DNA of 64,000 bases from contig JAWKHI010000005.1 in assembly GCA_041394885.1 (NCBI GenBank), forward strand, positions 216,267-280,266, read 5' to 3'. The notes beneath the pieces are model-generated. The model was given only the letters and a program-made list of their open reading frames with translations. It searched no databases and had not been told where the DNA came from. Position numbers and translations under genes: made by a program. Below are positions 59,313 through 64,000 of the stretch, piece after piece. The DNA is from DSOI01 sp041394885 (lineage in GTDB: Bacteria; Acidobacteriota; Terriglobia; Bryobacterales; Bryobacteraceae). Position 1 is the first letter of the stretch; every line of letters starts with the position of its first letter.

Positions 59313-60686
59313 ATGCGCATTCTCATCGCCGGTGGAGGTGAAGTCGCGAGTCTGATCGCTCGCCGGCTGAGCCGCGAGGGCAACGAAATCACGATCGTCG
59401 AGGAGAACGCGGATCGCTGCGTTCAACTCGAGGAGCATCTCGACGCCAAGATCGTGCATGGCAGCGCGGTCAGCATCAAGACCATGCGCGCGGCGGGCTT
59501 GGCCAATGCGGACATGCTCATCGCGGCGACGACGGTGGATCACGTCAACCTGCTGGCGTGCATGATCGCGCAGGCGGAAGGCAACGTGAAGGTGAAAGTG
59601 GCGCGGATGCGGACCCACGAGGTGGACCACTGGCGGAGGGTGTGCGCGCAGACGGGGCTGCACATCGATCTGATCATCCATCCGGAAGGGGAAGTGATCC
59701 GGCGGATTCTTCCGGTGCTGCGCTTTCCCGGAGTTTCGGATATCGTGGAGTTCGCGGGCGGCAAGGTGAAGCTGTTCGGGATGGCGATCGACCGGTCGAG
59801 TTGGGTGGCGGGCAAGACGATGGAGGAGTTGGACCGCGCGGGTCCGCCGAAGAATTCCCTCATCGCGATGATCTTCCGCGGGCAGCAGGTGATTATCCCG
59901 CGGGGTCCGGATACGCTGCAGCCGGGCGATGTCGTTTACGTGGTCACCACGGGGCAGGAGTTGGAAGAAGATTTGCGCTTCATGGGGCTTCGCGCAAGCC
60001 AGTCATTGAAGAGCATTTTCATCGTGGGCGGCAAGCAGATCGGCATCGGAATCGCGCAGGAACTGGAGAGCCAGGGCAAGAACGTCCGGCTGTTTGAATC
60101 CGACGGCGGAAGGTGCGAGAAGATCTCGCACCTGACGCGGGACACGCTCGTGATCCACGGTGACGGCACCGACGAGTTGACCCTGCGGGAGGAGAACGTG
60201 GACCGGTGCGATGCATACCTGGCGTTGACCGGACACGACGAGGACAACATCATCGGGGGGCTCTTGGCGCGGCGGTTGGGGGCGCGGAAAGTGGTGGCGC
60301 TGGTGAACAAGTTGAACTACCTGCCGATGGCGCAATTGCTGGGGATCTCGACGACGGTCAGTCCGCGGGCGGCGGCGGTGGATGGAATTCTGCAATTCGT
60401 GCGGAAGGGGCGCGTGCAATCGGTGATCACGTTCCGGCAGGAGGAGGCCGAGGCGATCGAGCTGATCGCCGCCCCGGGGGCGCGATACATCGGCAAGCGG
60501 CTGCGGGATGTGCGGATGCCGCGGGGGTCGATCGTGGGAGCGATCGTGAAGCCGTCCGGGGAGGCGATCGTACCGCGCGGCGACGCTTCGATCGAGCCCG
60601 GTGACCGGGTGATTTTCTTCGCCATCGAGAGTGCCGTGCCGGACCTGGAAGCGGCCTTCGTCACCGAGCCGCGGGGAGTGCGGTGA
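59313..60686 (+). CDS. trkA: Trk system potassium transporter subunit TrkA
   Basis: 457 residues from ATG 59313, which has AAGGAGG nine bases upstream. Two RCK units: first Rossmann MRILIAGGGEVASLIARRLS with acidic NAD site ITIVEENADRC, TrkA_C near 140-220; second Rossmann SIFIVGGKQIGIGIAQELE with RLFESDGGRCE, and a second TrkA_C up to 450. It binds NAD(H) or ATP and gates TrkH from the cytoplasm. The stop overlaps trkH (GTGA). Confidence 0.95.
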   Translation: MRILIAGGGEVASLIARRLSREGNEITIVEENADRCVQLEEHLDAKIVHGSAVSIKTMRAAGLANADMLIAATTVDHVNLLACMIAQAEGNVKVKVARMRTHEVDHWRRVCAQTGLHIDLIIHPEGEVIRRILPVLRFPGVSDIVEFAGGKVKLFGMAIDRSSWVAGKTMEELDRAGPPKNSLIAMIFRGQQVIIPRGPDTLQPGDVVYVVTTGQELEEDLRFMGLRASQSLKSIFIVGGKQIGIGIAQELESQGKNVRLFESDGGRCEKISHLTRDTLVIHGDGTDELTLREENVDRCDAYLALTGHDEDNIIGGLLARRLGARKVVALVNKLNYLPMAQLLGISTTVSPRAAAVDGILQFVRKGRVQSVITFRQEEAEAIELIAAPGARYIGKRLRDVRMPRGSIVGAIVKPSGEAIVPRGDASIEPGDRVIFFAIESAVPDLEAAFVTEPRGVR

Positions 60687-62134
60687 TCCGGTTCTCGGCC
60701 ATCGGCCATGTGCTGGGGCTGTTCCTGGTGGGGCTTGGGTTGACGATGCTGGCGCCGCTGCTGGTGGCTTTCGGGACGCCGGAAGACAGCATGCGTCCGA
60801 TGGCGATGGCGCTGGTGATCACGGCTGGGACGGGAATGCTATTGTGGCGGGCCATCCCGCGTCCGGCCACCGATCTTTCGCTGCGCGAGGGAATCCTGAT
60901 GGTCGGGGTGGTGTGGACGGCGGCGAGCCTTTTCGGCGCGCTTCCGTTTTTGTTCACGCCACACTTCGCGAGCTTCACGGATGCGTTTTTCGAATCGGCG
61001 TCGGGGCTCACCACGACGGGCGCGACAATTCTGCCTCGCGTGGAAGTGCTCTCGCGGTCCGTGCAATTCTGGCGCCACCTGACGCACTGGCTGGGCGGGA
61101 TGGGGATCGTGCTGCTGGGTGTGGCGATTCTCCCGCTGCTCGGATTGGGTGGGCTGCATCTGTACCGCGCGGAGTTTTCCGGGGCCAAATCGGAGAAGCT
61201 GCGTCCGCGCATCACAGAGACGGCGATGGCCCTGTGGCGGATCTATTTCGCGCTGACGCTGGCGGAATTCGCGTTGCTGAAACTGGCGGGGATGGATTGG
61301 TTCGAGGCGGCGTGCCACACGTTTTCAACGCTCGGCACGGGCGGTTTTTCCACGCGTAGCGAAAGCGTGGCGGGGTTTCACAGCCCGCTGATCGAATACA
61401 TCCTGATCGCCTTCATGGCGCTCGCGGGGGTCAACTTCACTCGTCACTACCTGTTGTTCGTGGATCGCAAGCCGAGGGCGTTTTTCGGAGATCCGGAGGT
61501 GCGGCTGTACGGGTTTGTGTTCGTCTCCGCCTCGGCGGTGATCGCGATGACCCTCTACGCGGAGGGCGGATTCGGGGCGGAGCATTCGATGCGCGCGGCG
61601 CTGTTTCAGAGCGCTTCGATCATGACCACCACCGGCTTCGCGACGGAGAACTTCGAGTTGTGGGCGCCCATCGCCCAGGCAATCATCCTCGCTCTGATGT
61701 TTTTCGGAGGCTGCACGGGATCGACGTCGGGCGGGTTGAAGGCGGCGCGAATCCTTTTGCTGTGGAAGGTGGTGTCCCGGGACCTGCGGCGGACGGTGAC
61801 GCGCCACGGGGTGTTCGCGGTGCGGCTGGGCGAGGAAGTGGTGTCGGAGAAGACGGTGCTCGCGTTTCTGAGTCTGGTCTACCTGGCGTTGTTCGTACAT
61901 ATCGCGTCGTCGCTGGCGGTGGCGGCGACAGGGGTGGATCTGTTGACGGCGATCACGTCGGTGACGGCCTGCATGTTCAATGTAGGTCCTGGATTCGGTT
62001 CGGTGGGGCCGTCGGAGAACTACTCGCATCTGCCGGTGGCGGCGAAGTGGCTGCTCAGCGGGTGCATGATCGCCGGCCGGCTGGAGTTTTATACGGCGCT
62101 GGTGGTTTTCCATCCTTCATTTTGGAAGCGGTAA
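60683..62134 (+). CDS. trkH: Trk-type potassium uptake channel TrkH
   Basis: 483 residues from GTG 60683. Four pore loops are visible: ASGLTTTGATIL, HTFSTLGTGGFST, SIMTTTGFATENF and MFNVGPGFGSVGP, carrying the four selectivity-filter Gly residues. About ten to twelve membrane helices. It imports potassium with proton or sodium force; TrkA is encoded just upstream. Confidence 0.95.
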   Translation: MIRFSAIGHVLGLFLVGLGLTMLAPLLVAFGTPEDSMRPMAMALVITAGTGMLLWRAIPRPATDLSLREGILMVGVVWTAASLFGALPFLFTPHFASFTDAFFESASGLTTTGATILPRVEVLSRSVQFWRHLTHWLGGMGIVLLGVAILPLLGLGGLHLYRAEFSGAKSEKLRPRITETAMALWRIYFALTLAEFALLKLAGMDWFEAACHTFSTLGTGGFSTRSESVAGFHSPLIEYILIAFMALAGVNFTRHYLLFVDRKPRAFFGDPEVRLYGFVFVSASAVIAMTLYAEGGFGAEHSMRAALFQSASIMTTTGFATENFELWAPIAQAIILALMFFGGCTGSTSGGLKAARILLLWKVVSRDLRRTVTRHGVFAVRLGEEVVSEKTVLAFLSLVYLALFVHIASSLAVAATGVDLLTAITSVTACMFNVGPGFGSVGPSENYSHLPVAAKWLLSGCMIAGRLEFYTALVVFHPSFWKR

Positions 62135-62185
62135 AGCTCTCGCGATGGGGAGAGTCGGCTACAATCGGACTGAGCCTATATCTCT

Positions 62186-64000
62186 GTGCCCAGCGATAAC
62201 GAATCCAGCGATTCCCAGCCTCCCAGTAGTTCCTCCACGGCCAAGGTAGTCGTCGCCACCACCGTTGCCCTGTCGTTCATTTCGTTTTGGCGCGGAGCGT
62301 CGATCGTGCTGAGCGACCTGGCATCGACGATGTTTTACGTGGGCGGGATCACCGAGCGCGCGATCGGGAAATCGGCCCCGTGGTTCGTGATCGCGGTGAT
62401 GCTTTTCAGCTTCGCCGTGCGTTCCATCTACATGGAAAGCTCGTCGATGTTCGTGCGTGGGGGCGTCTATGTGGTGGTGCGGGACTCGATGGGTCCCTTC
62501 CTGGCGAAAATTTCGGTTTCCGCGCTCGTGGTGGACTACATCCTGACGGGACCCATTAGCGTGGTGAGCGCGGGACACTACCTGGGCGGGTTGCTCCATG
62601 AAACGAGCGTGCTGGCCGGGCATGAGTTCCACGTGGAGAAGCACCTGTTCGCGACGCTATTCGGAGTGCTGGTGACGATCTACTTCTGGTGGAGCAACGT
62701 CAAGGGGATCCACGAATCGAGCTCGAAGGCGCTGCGGATCATGCAGATCACGACGGTGATGGTGGCGATGATCCTGATTTGGGCTCCGTTGACGCTGCTG
62801 CTGCGCGGCCATGCGGAACTGCCGCCGGCGCCCACAGCGGACAATCTGCGGTTCACACCGGAATCGCTGGGATGGCTGGAGGGCACCATCTGGCCCGACA
62901 TCGCCGCGATCGCGCTGGTGATCGCGTTCGGCCATTCGCTGCTGGCGATGAGCGGATTCGAGACGCTGGCGCAGGTGTACCGCGAGATCGGCTATCCGAA
63001 GCTGCAGAACCTGAAGCGGACCGCGAATACCGTTTGTCTGTACGCCCTGTTTTCCACCGGGCTGATCAGCCTGCTGGCGGTGATGATCATCCCCGATACG
63101 GTGCGTCCGCAATACTACGACAACCTGATCGGCGGGCTGGCGATGAGCCTGTCCGGACCGTATCTTTTGCGGCTGGTATTCCAGATTTTCGTGGTGATGG
63201 TGGGCGTGCTGATTCTTTCGGGGGCCGTGAATACGTCGATGATCGGCGCCAACGGGATCCTGAACCGGGTGGCGGAGGACGGAGTGCTGCTCGAGTGGTT
63301 CCGGAAGCCGCAGCGCAAGTACGGGACCACCTACCGGATCGTATCGCTCATCGCGCTGCTGCAGATCGCGACGATCATCGCCAGCCGCGGGGACGTGGTG
63401 CTATTGGGAGAAGCGTATGCGTTCGGGGTGGTGTGGAGCTTTTCGCTGAAGAGCCTGGGTGTGCTGGCGCTGCGGTTCCAGAGGCACGATCAGGAGTACA
63501 GGACGCCGGGCAACCTACGCGTGGGCGGGCGTGAGTTTCCGCTGGGATTGGTGGCGATCACGGGGGCGTTGTTCCTGGTTGCGATCGCGAACCTGGTCAC
63601 CAAGAAGGTGGCGACGCAATACGGGATTGCGTTCACGCTGGTGCTGCTCGCGATGTTCTTGATTTCCGAACGCGTGAATGCGCGCTTCCGGACGCGCGAT
63701 GAGAAGCTGCTCGAAGAGTTCAATCTGGATTATCAGCCGGAAGTGCTGAGTAACTCGGTGCAGGTGCGTCCGGGTTGCATTCTGGTGAGCGTGCGGGACT
63801 ATCAGCGCATGCTGCATCTGGAGCGAATTCTCGTGAAGACCAACGTGAAGCGCCACGACGTTGTGGTCATGACGGTGCGGACGCTCAATGCGGGAGCTGC
63901 GGAGTTCGACTTGAAGGACGCACAGCTTTTCTCCCAATATGAACGGGAGTTGTTCAGCCACGTGGTGTCGATGGCGGAAAAGCATGGCAAGCACGTGGAA
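62186..64000 (+). CDS. APC-superfamily amino-acid/polyamine permease with C-terminal UspA-like domain, 3' end missing
   Basis: Open frame from GTG 62186 to the right edge (605 codons, no stop). N-terminal Ser-rich tail, then a permease core from about residue 25: LSFISFWRGASIVLSDLASTM, VRGGVYVVVRDSMGPFLAK, DYILTGPISVVSAGHYLGG, FGHSLLAMSGFETLAQVYREIGY split over helices 1-8, SGAVNTSMIGANG. After helix 12 (about residue 490) a soluble segment begins, with RPGCILVSVRDYQRMLHLERIL and VVVMTVRTL, like a universal-stress-protein domain. Substrate unknown. It follows trkH by 51 bp on the same strand, so co-transcription is possible. Confidence 0.8.
   Translation, partial: MPSDNESSDSQPPSSSSTAKVVVATTVALSFISFWRGASIVLSDLASTMFYVGGITERAIGKSAPWFVIAVMLFSFAVRSIYMESSSMFVRGGVYVVVRDSMGPFLAKISVSALVVDYILTGPISVVSAGHYLGGLLHETSVLAGHEFHVEKHLFATLFGVLVTIYFWWSNVKGIHESSSKALRIMQITTVMVAMILIWAPLTLLLRGHAELPPAPTADNLRFTPESLGWLEGTIWPDIAAIALVIAFGHSLLAMSGFETLAQVYREIGYPKLQNLKRTANTVCLYALFSTGLISLLAVMIIPDTVRPQYYDNLIGGLAMSLSGPYLLRLVFQIFVVMVGVLILSGAVNTSMIGANGILNRVAEDGVLLEWFRKPQRKYGTTYRIVSLIALLQIATIIASRGDVVLLGEAYAFGVVWSFSLKSLGVLALRFQRHDQEYRTPGNLRVGGREFPLGLVAITGALFLVAIANLVTKKVATQYGIAFTLVLLAMFLISERVNARFRTRDEKLLEEFNLDYQPEVLSNSVQVRPGCILVSVRDYQRMLHLERILVKTNVKRHDVVVMTVRTLNAGAAEFDLKDAQLFSQYERELFSHVVSMAEKHGKHVE

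Noticed and set aside
1..64000. tRNA, rRNA, insertion sequences, prophage genes
   Set aside because: No cloverleaf with conserved T-arm, no rRNA text, and no transposase, integrase or phage structural protein was seen by eye. A covariance-model scan could still find a tRNA I missed.

Overview
The window is GC-rich DNA from what looks like an uncultured or poorly studied Acidobacteriota species, most likely of the Bryobacterales/Solibacter branch. This is inferred from gene content: a large Oar-like TonB-dependent receptor with an N-terminal carboxypeptidase-regulatory domain, an acidobacterial duplicated-type ABC permease (ADOP), a DUF1592/DUF1552 pair, many exported metallohydrolases and esterases, and a split-P glycine cleavage operon. 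I see no rRNA, tRNA, CRISPR array, prophage or insertion sequence.

Layout. 0-0.6 kb: a redoxin cut by the window edge and its coupled partner. 0.7-10.3 kb: an exported esterase, then a dense lipid region (PAP2 phosphatase, PlsC, and a tightly overlapping + strand operon: fatty-acyl reductase, ACP/fatty-acyl-AMP ligase/acyltransferase fusion, PlsY, HAD phosphatase, sugar-epimerase-like SDR, diacylglycerol-kinase-like enzyme). 10.3-12.1 kb: an alpha/beta hydrolase, an unknown protein and a decayed hicAB locus. 12.2-22.1 kb: a long minus-strand run of two leucine-rich-repeat proteins, an amidohydrolase, a beta-lactamase-fold hydrolase, a D-aminoacylase-type enzyme and an ABC-F ATPase. 22.2-25.5 kb: the DUF1592/DUF1552 pair. 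25.6-26.0 kb: a second hic locus with a frameshifted hicA. 26.3-32.6 kb: a GT39-type glycosyltransferase and gcvT-gcvH-gcvPA-gcvPB. 32.6-34.3 kb: two structured intergenic stretches around an OmpA-type lipoprotein. 34.3-38.4 kb: a sigma-54 two-component system with a small lipoprotein gene. 38.4-41.4 kb: a frameshifted ADOP permease and a GNAT acetyltransferase. 41.4-48.8 kb: TonB receptor, GH15 glycosidase, exported esterase, exported HpaI-type aldolase. 48.9-55.7 kb: GT2, RsmD, an exported PHP-domain protein and a Tat-type exported protein. 55.7-64 kb: a PQQ-propeller protein, DUF4159, CCA nucleotidyltransferase, TrkA-TrkH, and an APC permease with a UspA-like tail that runs off the right edge.

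The most interesting parts are these. (1) The lipid operon at 3.0-10.3 kb joins fatty-acyl activation and reduction to glycerolipid assembly, and may make alkyl-ether or other non-standard lipids. (2) The strand composition flips from C-rich to G-rich on the + strand near 33 kb, independent of gene direction, as expected at a replication origin, although there is no DnaA-box cluster. (3) At this same place there is a good sigma-54 promoter match, followed by C/U-rich hairpin loops and a terminator-like hairpin, which together suggest a small RNA. (4) Three loci are broken by small lesions: both hic loci and the ADOP permease. Several of these calls rest on single-base changes that could be sequencing errors.
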